Shown here: positions 1 through 11,530 of the stretch, piece by piece
Layout of the letters: the number at the start of each line of letters is the position of its first letter
How positions within the stretch are numbered: the first letter of the stretch is position 1
Program-made: the position numbers and the translations under genes
Source of the DNA: Undaria pinnatifida
Lineage: Eukaryota > Sar > Phaeophyceae > Laminariales > Alariaceae
NCBI GenBank assembly: GCA_012845835.1
Contig: JABAKD010000002.1
Location: forward strand, 3,860,001-3,924,000
Direction of reading: 5' to 3'
Length of the DNA: 64,000 bases
The notes under the pieces: model-generated
Databases searched by the model: none
Seen by the model: only the letters and a program-made list of their open reading frames with translations
Told to the model about the DNA's origin: nothing

Positions 1-312
<312 letters not shown>

Positions 313-1449
313 GGCGAACACATAAACTTTGGTTGGGGTGGGAGCTGGAGTAGAACAAAAGAACACACAATAACAGCTAACTTATTGAAACTTTCGAACA
401 TCCTAAGAAGTAGAACAAGAACAAGAACAAGAAGCGCACTGCCGAGAGATGCTGTGTCTAGAGGTCGTTTCTTACGCCGGTGGTGGCACGCATTAATTTA
501 TTTTTGCAGGTAGTGCACATCAAAAGAAAAAATACTCATCGAACTACCAAAAAATAAATCGCTTCAGCCATGCCAAGACAATGGAATCTGCAAAAACCAC
601 CGGCTGCAACTAACAGAAATGTATTGCAATACCCATCAAACTACTACGCAGTCAGCGCTTTCAGTTAATGACTACCCACAGCTCCAGCCATTCTGCAAGA
701 AACGAAACGCTAGGGGAGAAATTGGTCGAGCTCACCCTGGCGAGTGCTGCTGCGGGAGCCACCATGTACCTAGCCAAAACAAAGCATGGCAGTGCCCACC
801 ATGTCAAACCATGTGCGGGCGCGGGGGCGGGGGTGGGCAGAAGACGAGTCAGCGTCTTAAATTTTGAAGTGTGCCGTGTTAATAGGTTTTTTTTTTTTTT
901 TTTTTTTTTTATCCTCCGGCGGATGGGGAAAAATAAAGCTTTAGCTCACCACACTTCCGCGTATTTTCATATGTGTTCAATAGGGTTGCCTTATTTTGTG
1001 GCTTGGTTCACAACGGAAAATAACTCGAGAAAAAAAAAAGGCGACCACGCCATCCACGACTGTTTTGATAGGTGGCGAGGTGCTTAAAACTTCGATTTCA
1101 TACTTTCACTATTAATACTCAGGGGAGGTCATTGAAAAAAAAAATCTTACCCTTGCATTTTTTCTAGGGAGCCACACAGGGGGGGGGGGTACTAAAATCA
1201 AGCAAAACCTTGAGGAAAAAAAACGCCATTTTCTCGATTCGCGCAGAAATGACTGACAAGCTGCGATTTTTTTTCGCTTTGTTGACCTTTCTAGGAGTGT
1301 GGCTCCTGTTTTTACCTTTTTTGCGTGCTCCCCTTCACTACTCGGCATTGTGTTTTTAGTTGCTAATTTGTTTGGTTAATTTCTGTTTATTCATTTTCTC
1401 ATCACTCATAAGAGATTATTATTCACGCTCGGTGACCTTCTAGACAAGA
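313..1449. other. Intronic stretch without a recognised feature
   Basis: Contains an 80-bp block (about 890-975, T-run then ATCCTCCGGCGGATGGGGAA to CGTATTTTCATA) repeated at 20854-20930, a G10 run at 1181-1190 and several A-runs. No exon or element was recognised. Confidence 0.5.
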
Positions 1450-1724
1450 CGTGGTCTCAGGTGTCCCCCCCCCCCCCCCCTCCCCCCCACCGGTGCATGC
1501 CTTCGTTTTCATCACGCATAGGGTTCAGCATTCCCACTTTTCAGCTCTTTGTTATACTCTCGCCGATTTTTGTTCAATTCTTTTTCCTCGCGCTCTCGCG
1601 CTTTCCGCTCGTCAAGCGTTACGCCAGAAAAAAAACAAGCCCCTGCGAGAACGAGTATGCACTCGGTGAGACTCGAACCCACGACCTTCACGCTAGCCGG
1701 GACGACAATTGTGTACCCAGGTTA
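1450..1724 (-). mobile_element. tRNA-derived SINE, copy 1
   Basis: On the minus strand a T-arm GTGGG-TTCGAGT-CTCAC (box B) near 1668 is followed by GAGTGCATACTCG, then a body with CGGAAAGCGCGAGAGCG and a G-rich stretch before GACACCTGAGACCACG. The A-box region is degraded. An M1 MITE abuts its 5' end. Confidence 0.65.
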
Positions 1725-1969
1725 TGACGCGCACAATGTTTTTCTGAGGTTTCCTCAATTTGGGAGCTTAAGACCTCTCCCAAGAACTGATTCGGAGAAA
1801 AAAAACTGCTACCGGGTGAAAAATCCCACGGCCTAGGTACACAACGAGAATCATGCAAAAAAATGGCCTATTATTTATTTTTTCCCGACGATTTAGCCCA
1901 GGTTAAGAAGCCCCGTCATTCAGAGAACAAGTAGCCAAAAAAAGGTATACCTCTATCGTAGCACGCGTC
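1725..1969 (+). mobile_element. M1 MITE
   Basis: M1 is a non-coding element of 250-330 bp with termini GACGCGTGCTACGATAGAGG and the inverse. Inside, it has CTGAGGTTCCTCAATTTGGG, CCATGGCCTAGGTACACAA and CGACGATTTTGGGTTAAGG. This copy has a shortened 5' end and an intact 3' end. Confidence 0.75.
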
Positions 1970-2256
1970 TTAGAAACCGTCATTTATGCTTAACGGCATT
2001 ACCAAACCCAATGCCCCACCTGATTTTCCGCCCTACAAGGGCTCCGCATGGATGGGGGCAAAACAACGAACAAAATCGTTTTATTGTGGCGAGTTTGTTA
2101 TTGCCCTTCGATACAATAGCGTAGAGACGTGCAGTCCGATATAAATCGAACACCCTTTCGTTAAAACCGTGCTATGACCCTCTGCTAACAATTACTTGAT
2201 TTCACCAAAAGGAAAACAAGGAGAAAAACCAAAACCAAAACAAAACCACCACACAC

Positions 2257-2900
<644 letters not shown>

Positions 2901-3006
2901 AAACAAACAAACACAACATCATGTACCAAAACACGTAAACTGCTGACTGACTGACAGGGACACGAAACCCAAACGTAACAAAACAAGTGACATTAAATTC
3001 ACTCAC

Positions 3007-3179
3007 TCCTGATATCCGCCCTTCAGATGAACGCCAGTGACTGTCCAGGTCTCGCAGCACATAAAATCCCCGTCCGTACACGCCTCGCAAGTGAAACAGT
3101 GCCCACCGTGCCAGCCCACCCCCACGACGTCCCCCTCTCTGAACGCCCGGGTGGCGGAACTTGCGCCCAGCCTTACAAC
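3007..3179 (-). CDS. Zinc alcohol dehydrogenase gene 1, exon 3 (structural zinc lobe)
   Basis: This exon encodes 57 residues plus two bases (phase 2). It begins VVRLGASSATRAF and continues through REGDVVGVGWHGGHC to LKGGYQ. The cysteines form C-x2-C-x2-C-x7-C, the structural-zinc lobe of medium-chain alcohol dehydrogenases, and the GWHGGHC segment is typical of the YogA-like or cinnamyl-type branch. The acceptor is CTATCAG at 3180-3186 behind a T-rich tract, and the donor is GGA|GTGAGT at 3006-3001. Joined to exon 2 it reads GHEVIGK-VVRLG without a gap, as expected. The remaining substrate-binding and NAD(P)-binding regions must lie beyond position 1. The intron on its left begins within the window and is filled by tetranucleotide arrays. 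Confidence 0.85.
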
Positions 3180-3239
3180 CTGATAGTTTAAAAAATTCAG
3201 TGGAACAGGCACCTCAGCTGTGCCTGACTTCAAGGGTTT

Positions 3240-3600
3240 TCAATGACCAAGGGTACGGGGGATGTTCTGATGATGCTATGATGCTCTGATGATAATTATG
3301 AATAATGTTATGTTGATGTTATACGATGATGTTATGATGATGTTATGATGATGTTATGATGATGTTACGATGATGTTATGATGATGTTATGATGATGTTA
3401 TGATGAAGTTATATGATGTTATGATGCTGCTATGATGATGTTATGAATTATGTGATGATGATGATGTAATATGATGATGTTATGTGATGATGTTATGATA
3501 ATGTAATGGTGATGTCAAATGATGATGTTATGACGATGTTATGACGACGTTATGATGATGTTACGATGATGGTATGTTGATGTCACGATCATGCTATGAT
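3240..3600 (+). repeat. ATGATGTT-type array
   Basis: Imperfect 8-15-bp units (TTATGATGATG) for about 330 bp, inside intron 2 of alcohol dehydrogenase gene 1 and starting 60 bp from the acceptor of exon 3. Confidence 0.93.
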
Positions 3601-3734
3601 ATGCACCCATTTTCACAACTGGGTTTGAGCTATCATACACGCGCGAGTGACTCTGTTTCAGGCGATTTTTTTGGCGCAGCGTAGCTTACCGTTCCATTGC
3701 GGGTTCACACCGCAAAATTAAAACAGCACGAAAG

Positions 3735-4335
3735 CTTAACGCCTTTACAGCTGGAAACCCGTTTTTGAGGACACATTTGCTTGAACTTATTAATAGGGAA
3801 TGATTTGAGGGCTCCAAAGGGCCTAACGCCTTCACTACTGGAAACCCGTTTTTGGGGACACATTTACTTGAAGTTAGTATAGGGAGGGATTTGGGGGCTT
3901 TGAAGGGGTTAACGCCTTCACTACTGCGAACCCGTTTTTGGGAACAAATTCACTTGAAGTTAGTATAGGGAGGGATTTGGGGGCTTTAAAGGGGTTGACG
4001 CCTTCACTACTCGAAAACCGTTTTTTTTTACAAATATACTTGAAGTTAGCATAGGGAGAGATTCGGGGGCTCTAAAGGGGTTAAAGCCTCCACTGCCGGA
4101 AACCCGTTCTTGAGACACATTTACTTGAAGTTAGTATAGGAAGGGATTTGGGGGCTCTAAAGGGGTTAACGCCTTCACTATCGGAAACCCGTTTTTGGGG
4201 ACACATTTACTTGAAGTTAGTGTAGGGAGGGATTTCGGGGCTCTAAAGGGGTTAACGCCTTCACTACTAGGAACCCATTTTGGGGACACATTTACTTGAA
4301 GTTAGTATAGGGAAGGATTTGGGGGTTCTAAACAG
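3735..4335 (+). repeat. 85-bp minisatellite, seven units
   Basis: Units contain AACGCCTTCACTACTGGAAA, ACACATTTACTTGAAGTTAG and GGGATTTGGGGGCTCTAAAG. Unit starts are near 3738, 3828, 3910, 3998, 4083, 4168 and 4253. Confidence 0.92.
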
Positions 4336-5924
4336 GGGCTAAAAGCGCAAAGTAACAGGGGGGTCACTGGCGCAAGTGGCCCCGAGCCTTCGCAAAATAG
4401 GGTTTCCAAAAACTGCCCCCCCTGCCGCAGACGGCAAAACAAGACGGGGATAGGATAAGCAAGCAGTTTCTATTTATTTAATATGTGGAAGGAGCGTAAT
4501 GAGCGCCCAAATGTTGAATGTGTGTCTCCATTAGGAGTAGGAACGGTGCTCCGTCTCGAAAGGAATGCGTGGTCAATGGTCCAATGACTAAGGCAAGCAA
4601 CACAGGAGTACGCCCCCCTTAACATGCCCCCCTTAACATGCCCCCTCCCCCCACCGTAGCCTGGGTGCATTGTCGAAACTCCTATTTTCAAGCTGCGTGC
4701 AGTACCTCGATGACGCGTGTTACTATGTATAGAGGTAGTCTTGCTAGGAGTGGCGGCATCGCCACCGACACTGACTGGTTGGGCTGGATGTGGATGGGCG
4801 GAACTAGCAGTTTGACGTGAAAACACACACACTATGCGGTGTGTGGGTGTGGCCGATGCGCCACTTAGTTTTTTTATTATGCCGACCAAGGGGTACGTAT
4901 ACGGAGACCCCCCCCCCCACCCCCACACGAGGGTCTATGATCATACGACTACGGCCATGCTAAAACTGAGTACACCCCCCACCCCCCGTACATTCCATCA
5001 GCGTTCAAGACGCATACAAGGGGAGGGGGGTGAACAAATAGTACAACAAAAAAACTTGACTCTTTAAAACACCTTAAAAACAACTATCAATATCAAAACC
5101 AAAATCCACCACCAATTTCGTGTTTTGCCGATGAGGAGTGTGCTAAATCGCGGGTAAAACATGGCCATCCCACCACCATTTCCTAGGTCTATCCCGAGCG
5201 ACGGTACGCCGGACGTTAAAGTGCATTCCTGGGTGGTACGCCAAAAATAAAAAAAAGTACGCGCCTTCGTGGGAGGGGATGCTTGCTACACCTCCCCCCC
5301 CCCCCCCCCCCCCCTCGTCCCCTTCCTGCTTAGGCACCCCTTGAGACTTTTCCTTGTTGCTGAAAGTTACCCTCCTCGCCTTGCATTTCACGAAAAGCGA
5401 GACTGTCTCCGAACAACTAAATCTCAGCAAGATGTAAAAATCAATGTTTTACCTGAACGCTTGGGCGGTACAGCACCCGCCGCGCCCCACTTACACCACC
5501 AAAGCCGTTCTATATACCGCATCGGCGTGGGGTTGGTTGAAAGACGCCGTTCCGCTAGCGGGCTGTTGTAGAGATCTCCACGCGCCGGGCTGCGCGGACC
5601 AACCAGAAGCTTCGATCGAAAAAAAACAAGAAGACTTTCTTCCATAGTAGGCTAAGGTATATACTCGTCTGGGCTGGTCTGAGTCACTTGCCGGCTTACT
5701 TGCGCGGCGGTTTTTTGTTGTTTTCCTACAGTTTTCAGGAGTTTTTGCCCCTTTTTCAACTCCCGACACCCCCCCGGCTTTCACGCAAATCACATTCCGA
5801 CTGGGAACTCGGTACCAGGTAAACTGTAACCACGTTTTTTTCGAAGAAAATCTACTTGGAAACGGAGTAGAGGGTGGATTTCGTAGAAGTAAACCGGGTT
5901 AGCTCCATGACAACTACGGTAAGC
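4336..5924. other. Intron 2 sequence with short dispersed repeats
   Basis: Holds a TCACTGGCGCAAGTGGCCCC block (4362) of the R3 family and a 45-bp block (GGTCTATGATCATACGACTA onward, 4931) that recurs at 9071 and 9170. C-runs occur at 4910, 5291 and elsewhere. No coding exon was recognised. Confidence 0.45.
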
Positions 5925-6797
5925 GACGCGTGCTGCGATAGACTTTCGCCCCGTTTTCTTGTGAGGTTCCTCAATTCGGGGGCTTATGAAAGACCTCTCC
6001 CACAAGCTGCTGCAGGACTTGATGAATCCCAGATGGCCTAATTACACAACAAGAAAATAAAAAAATGGCTTATTCCGACGACTTTGGGTCAAGGAGAGCC
6101 CGTCACTCAGAAACCATTTCAGACGAAAAGAGGTACACCTTAATACCTCTAGAGCCCCGTCACTCAGACAATATTTCAGACGAAAAGAGGTACACCTTAA
6201 TACCTCTAGAGCCCCGTCACTCAGACAATATTTCAGACAAAAAGAGGTACACCTTAATACCTCTAGAGCCCCGTCACTCAAAATCCATTTCAGACAAAAA
6301 GAGGTACACCTTAATACCTCTACAGCCCCGTCACTCAGGAACCATTTCAGACAAAAAGAGGTACACCTTGATAGCTCCAGAGCTCCGTCACTCAGAAACC
6401 ATTTCAGACAAAAGAGGTACACCTTAATACCTTTAAAGCCCCGTCACTCAGAAACCATTTCAGCCAAAAAGAGGTACACATTGATACCTCTAGAGCCCCG
6501 TCACTCAGAAACCATTTCAGCCAAAAAGAGGTACACATTGATACCTCTAGAGCCCCGTCACTCAGAAACCATTTCAGCCAAAAAGAGGTACACCTTGATA
6601 CCTCTAGAGTCCCGTCACTCAGAAACCATTTCAGACTAAAAGAGTTACACCTTAATATCGTACCCCTATCGTAGCACGTTCAGAAACCATTTTCGCCAAA
6701 AAAACAGTATACCTTAATACCTCTATCATAGCACGTTCAGAAACCATTTTCGCCAAAAAAAACGGTGTACCTTAATATCTCAATCGTAGCGTGCGTC
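5925..6797 (+). mobile_element. M1 MITE enlarged by an internal tandem array
   Basis: The 5' two-thirds are ordinary M1. The 3' segment CCGTCACTCAGAAACCATTT is repeated about ten times with a 58-59-bp period (6090-6650), then twice more in a diverged 63-bp form (6660-6790) that includes the terminal CGTAGCACG. Total length is about 870 bp against about 300 in other copies. Confidence 0.8.
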
Positions 6798-6819
6798 AAG
6801 CGTCAACGTTCACCAGGGG

Positions 6820-6990
6820 TGCAGCAGAAGAGTTTCTGAGCTCCAGACACGAGGGAGAGCTCAATCTCCCACCACCCGAAAAATGACTTCGAAGGCAGGC
6901 ATTCGTTCGCGCAACCGACCAACGTTACTATGCGCTACAGTAGTCCCAACACGAAGGTACTCGTCACACTAGCATACAAAAATCGAGGGT
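6820..6990 (+). repeat. R2 dispersed repeat
   Basis: R2 is recognised by ACCCGAAACATGACTTCGAA followed by GGCATTCGTTCGCGCAACC. Other traces are at 11210-11345 (inverted), 28480-28620, 57285-57345 (inverted), 60225-60365 (inverted), 60565-60640 and 63590-63740. R2 often carries a CCCTACCGTGGGATGACTC segment. Element type unknown. Confidence 0.6.
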
Positions 6991-6999
6991 TCCACGCTT

Positions 7000-7283
7000 G
7001 ACACGCGTGGTACGACGGCTCTACTGGAGGTAGCCGTTTTTTTTTCGATGATTTTTCTCTGAATTGATCAAGTGGGGCTCCTTAACCCGAAATCGTCGGG
7101 AAAAAAAAAGTAGGCCATTTGGTTATGCATGATTCTCGTGGTTTGTCTAGGCCATGGGATTTTTCTTCATCCGGTAGCAGCAGTATCCATTTTTCTCCCC
7201 AAATCAGTTTTTGGGAGAGGTCTTAAGCTCCCAAAATGGAGGAACATCTCAGAAAAAAATGTGGTGCACACCTCTGTCATAAC
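7000..7283 (-). mobile_element. M1 MITE
   Basis: Inverted copy, with GGGGCTCCTTAACCCGAAATC, GGCCATGGGATTTTTC and GAGAGGTCTTAAGCTCCC. Termini are degraded. Confidence 0.7.
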
Positions 7284-7483
7284 CCAAAAAACCGTTGTGC
7301 ACCTACAGTAGGTCATTGGTCTATTCATCGGGTGGCACCTACATTTGATAATAAAAAATAAGGTTGTTGAGATCGTCCAGTTAGGAACCGCAAAAAAAAA
7401 GCATGACGCATATCTACCCGCACCTTGTGTCCCCTGAATATACATACATATAGGTATACTCGTAGCATTACCGTATTGACCGA

Positions 7484-7640
7484 GACGCGTGCTACGGTAG
7501 AGGCAATAAGGTATACCTCTTCTTGGCGAACCATTAAGGTATACCTTTTCTTGGCGAACTATTTTTCTGGATGACGGGGGGCTGCTTGATCCAAAATCGT
7601 CGGAAAAAATTAGGTCATTTTTCCTGTTAAGCACGAAAAT
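7484..7640 (-). mobile_element. M1 MITE fragment with terminal duplication
   Basis: Starts GACGCGTGCTACGGTAGAGG and contains a duplicated AAGGTATACCT...CTTGGCGAAC unit (7508-7560). It stops after the CGTCGGAAAAA segment. Confidence 0.6.
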
Positions 7641-8560
7641 ATTTTAGTTGCTTTAGTTTACCTGGAACACGTGGGTTCCTTTCTTGGTCGGATTGCACTC
7701 GTCGGTTTTGCTCAAGGATCAGTATTTTTTGTGTGAGGTAGTCGAATTGAGGTGTTTAAAATTAGATGCTCCCTTAAGTGAGAAGCTCCGGAAAAAAAAC
7801 AAAAAAACAAAACAAAACGTATCATTTGTCCCGATAGAATTCTTCCCCAAATGTGTGCAGCGTTTACCGTGGGATGACCCAGAAAAACTGCTGCACCATT
7901 TTTTTTTAGGTGCACGTCTTTTTTGTTGTTGTTGTTGTTCTTCTGAATCCTCCTCCGCGGATTTCACTAAACATTTAAAACTTGCTACGATCCGATTGCA
8001 ATCAACCTCTCTATATCGCTAAACTTCACTTCCTACCAGGTATATAGACATGCATATATATACATATATATTACGACCTGAAAATAAGCCCGGCACGAAA
8101 AAACAAAAAATCACGAGTGCGCTCCGACATTTTGCAAAGTTACCGACCAGACCCAGCGGGACGGGCCATGACCCGTGGGACGGACGTGTCATGACCGACC
8201 CGCAGTGTGGAACGGTTTTGAAACCGACGACCATCACAACCCAACGCCAACCAAACTACGGTGTTTTTCTGATCGCTACATTTTCCTCCTCGAAATTCCT
8301 ACAGGGAGGGGGTAAATGAACCCTTTTAGCGCCGCAGTCCCGACATGGGGATAAAACACTTGAAATTAGACCATGATCATTTTTGGAGTTGGAAAAGGGT
8401 TTATGCACGAGCTATCTATAGGGTCTCAGTTCCCATTAGTGCCGGTGGCCTGAATAGCGCCGGTATGTTGGGCTGGCGCATACAGGCACTATGCGGGAGC
8501 CCCCCCCCACTCTCCCTCCAACATATGGTATAATAGTTGGCCTTGGCTTGCACCGACGCT
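7641..8560. other. Intron 2 sequence, nothing recognised
   Basis: AT-rich, with (TGT)n at 7922 and an (ATATAC) patch at 8045-8072. Short ORFs lack homology that I can recognise. Confidence 0.4.
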
Positions 8561-8571
8561 GTAAACATTAA

Positions 8572-8655
8572 ACGTATATTGGGGTTGGTGTGAGTGTCAA
8601 TCACGGCGTGAGCCGTATATTGGGGTTGGTGTGAGTGTCAATCACGGCGTGAGCC
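8572..8655 (+). repeat. Two-copy 41-bp tandem repeat
   Basis: CGTATATTGGGGTTGGTGTG to CACGGCGTGAGC, twice in a row with no difference. Confidence 0.9.
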
Positions 8656-9049
8656 AGACAACCAGGGTATCGTTTTTTTTTGTTTTTTTTTCGGCGGTTG
8701 TCATGATGGCTATCGAGTTAGATCATATTGTTGTGCATGGTGGAGAACCCTGACTCCGCACAAGGGGAATGATCGCATAATGTAGTGTGAATATGGTAAG
8801 GCACCCACGAGGCAGTTGCATAGTAGTACCCATTGCTGTCTTTGGTGTGGCCACGCCAGAAAACAAAGTAACTGACTTGGCGCCGTCAACCATAAGCAAG
8901 AAAGTAGGCACAAGGTGCCGAAGTCCGTCTTACGAGCGGTTCTTGGATGGATGCAGTTCACCCTTCATGCGACTCGCCGAACACCCCACGGCCCTTCGCG
9001 CTTGTTGCACGCAATGTCTGCCTGGTTGGTGAAAACCCGACGCGCTCCG

Positions 9050-9232
9050 TCCCGACATAGTAGAGATGCGAGGGTCTATGGTCGTACGACTACGGCCATG
9101 CACAAACTGAGCATCCCCCCTACGCCCCCCCCAGCAGGTGCGCCGTCCCGGCACAGTAGGGATGCGACGGTTTACGGTCATACGACTACGGCCATGCACA
9201 AACTGAGTACCCCCCCCCCCCCCCTCCCCCCA
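9050..9232 (+). repeat. Two-copy repeat with TACGACTACGGCCATGC
   Basis: About 95-bp units at 9045 and 9140, each ending in CACAAACTGAG plus a C-rich stretch. A third copy is at 4925-4985. Confidence 0.85.
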
Positions 9233-9267
9233 CCCCCACTAGTGTGGTGCAGTATGTCACATCATAC

Positions 9268-9360
9268 CTTGCCGATGACTTCATGACCAGGAACAGTGGG
9301 GAATTGGGCGCCTGTAATCCCGTAAACGGAGCAATGGTCGGAGCAGCAAACACCGCAGGC
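9268..9360 (-). CDS. Zinc alcohol dehydrogenase gene 1, exon 2 (catalytic zinc ligands)
   Basis: This 31-codon exon encodes ACGVCCSDHC...PTVPGHEVIGK. In this family the second cysteine of CGVC binds the catalytic zinc, the following S-D lies in the proton relay, and the GHE motif supplies the His ligand and a structural Glu. After joining to exon 1 the ligand cysteine falls at residue 46 and the His at 67, the expected spacing. The exon is bounded by an acceptor (CCGCAG) at 9361-9366 and a donor (AAG|GTATGA) at 9267, both phase 0. The residue after the ligand cysteine is Cys where His or Arg is usual. The exon sits alone among repeats; longer open frames overlapping it in other phases are shadows. 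Confidence 0.85.
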
Positions 9361-9429
9361 CTGCGGTAAGTGACGGGGCAAGAACACATCGTTAGGGCTG
9401 AGGTTAGGGTAGCTCTTGACGAACGCACA

Positions 9430-10368
9430 AAAAAAAATCTTGACACGATTCCTGACAAAAAAAAAAAAAAAAAATCACGCGTGGCGATTTTGAACTTCCT
9501 GAAACGTCACGTTCAAATACAAAAAACCAGGCTTCTTCTTCCTCTTCTTGTCAGGAATCCTGACATTTTTTTTTTTTTTTAATGGTATCTTTCAAACCAA
9601 TTGCAAAAATCAGCAGTAAGAGTCATGACCAATATCACGATTCGCGAAAAAATCCTCGTTTTTTTGGGGGGGATTTTTGGCGCGATTCCATGACGTTTTC
9701 TGCTTTAGGGTTAGATATTAGGAATGACCCATAGTGACGTCGAGTCGAAAGCTTTAAAAAGAAAAACATCAGAGAACTCGGACGTCGAAAGCTTAAAAAC
9801 AACACATCAGAGAAAAATCGGATGCCTGGTCACGACCTGTGTCCTTCAGGTATGACAGATCCTTGGTCTGTAGGATCTGTATGAAAGTTTCCACTTGGGA
9901 GTCAGATTATCTGAATGATCTTGTACATGTTTTCCCGTGGAGTTGGATCAGTTCTAACCAGGTCCTGCGTCCTGCGCAACATTTTATACGAGTATAGGTA
10001 CAATTCGACGCGAGTCGACGAGGGAAGAAAATGCTGAATTCTTCTCGCGATAAAAAAAAACATGGCAGGTGCCGTAGTGGGGAGGGGGCAGGAGGGCCCG
10101 CCATGTGACCCCGGATCCGAGTTTCTTCTGGGAGGAGTACGAGACTAGCGCAAGGATAATGAAGGGGATGAAGAAAATAAATAAAAGTGTGAATGAAGCG
10201 GTGGATGATCTCGTATCGTGGTCCGTCCGATGTGCTGGCGTCAATATACTTTTCAGGAGGGATGCAACTAAATAGAGAAACGGGCCACGCGTCTTTTTTT
10301 CCCGTGCCACGTACGGAACAAAGTAAAAACACACACAAACACACACACATTTTTAAGACGACAAAAAA
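9430..10368. other. Intron 1 sequence with A/T runs and a short duplication
   Basis: A18 (9459) and T15 (9567) runs flank ACTTCCTGAAACGTCACG, with CCTGACA repeated and inverted. CGAAAGCTT...AACACATCAGAGAA occurs twice (9744-9812). No exon seen. Confidence 0.45.
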
Positions 10369-10641
10369 GACGCGAGCTACGATATAGGTGTGCACCACTC
10401 TTTTTTTTTTTTTTGAGATTTCCTTAATTTTTGGAGCTTAAAGACCTCTCCTCCAAAAGCTGATTTGGAGAAAAAAAGTGACTGCTACTATACTGGATGA
10501 ACTATCCCATGGTCTAGGTACACAAAGACAATCATGCACAAAAAAAATGTCCTATTTCCGACGATTTGGGGTCAAGGAGCTCCCGCCAAAATACAGAAAA
10601 CAAAATAGCCCAAAAGTGCTGCCTCTATCTTAGCACGCGTT
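10369..10641 (+). mobile_element. M1 MITE
   Basis: Nearly full copy from GACGCGAGCTACGATA to CTTAGCACGCG, in intron 1 of alcohol dehydrogenase gene 1. Confidence 0.75.
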
Positions 10642-11064
10642 GAAAAATCGACGCAACCAATTCTTCGGACGTGCTTCACACGATTGTGTTGGCGTCATTT
10701 TATTTTTGCTCAAGTTAGTACCACATATACATACACTGTATATCTGGCATATTTTTCGCAAGTCTGACCATGATGCCGCCACGTTTTTTCCCCCCCCCTA
10801 TTCATACGATACAGGTCAGATCAACCATATGGCGTTGGTGTCGACATCGCACGCAGGATTCGCCGGGCTCAAAATTACGCCGTGGTAACAGCTAGCAGTA
10901 GAGTGGTCCCTCCGTAGGGGCTCCAGTTTTGGGGTCAAACATTCCTCACCGGTTTGGGCTCTTCCAAGTGTGGAACCCTACCGGTTCGCCTGGTTCCTTT
11001 ACGAATAGAACAAGGCCGGCAAGCCCACGGTGTCGACTTAATCGAACGGGCGAGGTCAGCATCA

Positions 11065-11160
11065 AGCCTGCGTTTTGCAGATGAACAGAAACTGATAACG
11101 CAAACGAAAGCGAGTGGAGCTCAAGCTTTTTTTTTCACCCGGATCTCCAGGAGGATCTAT
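11065..11160 (+). repeat. 95-bp block shared with 56562-56650
   Basis: TTTTGCAGATGAACAGAAAC to CCCGGATCTCCAGGAGGATC matches the later copy, and is followed there by A22. Confidence 0.7.
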
Positions 11161-11446
11161 AACAAACGCAAAACAAAACGAAACAAAACACTTATAGGAA
11201 TGTTGGCCGGGTGGCGCGAACGAATCTTGAACGTCTTTCGAAGTCACGTTTCGGGCGAGAGGTAGTAGTGAGCCCCTCACCGTCAGGAGATCTCGGAAGC
11301 TCTTGCTGCGCCCCTGCTGTACATACCGTGGGACGACCCAGTTCAGAGCTTAACACTTGTTCGAGATATATCTTCGTTGAGGCACACTACTTATCGTATG
11401 TACGATACGCAGGGAAATTCTCCCCACAATGGTAGGCTGGGTTTGA

Positions 11447-11530
11447 TTGGGTTAGCGTTAGAGTTAGGGCTAGGGTTAGCGTTAACGTTAGAGTTAGGGC
11501 TAGGGTTAGCGTTAGAGTTAGGGCTAGGGA
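11447..11530 (+). repeat. Degenerate telomere-like array
   Basis: GTTAGAGTTAGGGCTAGGGT units of about 30 bp, nearly three copies. Related CCCTAA-rich tracts are at 15900-15960, 17035-17070 and 47845-47885. Confidence 0.8.

Noticed and set aside
5990-6700. CRISPR-like array in the regularly spaced 58-bp units
   Set aside because: Units are contiguous and similar throughout with no unique spacers, and derive from a MITE end in a eukaryotic genome.
9071-9210. 5S rRNA-derived sequence (TACGACTACGGCCATGC)
   Set aside because: Only about 14 bases resemble a 5S 5' end, and no internal control region follows.
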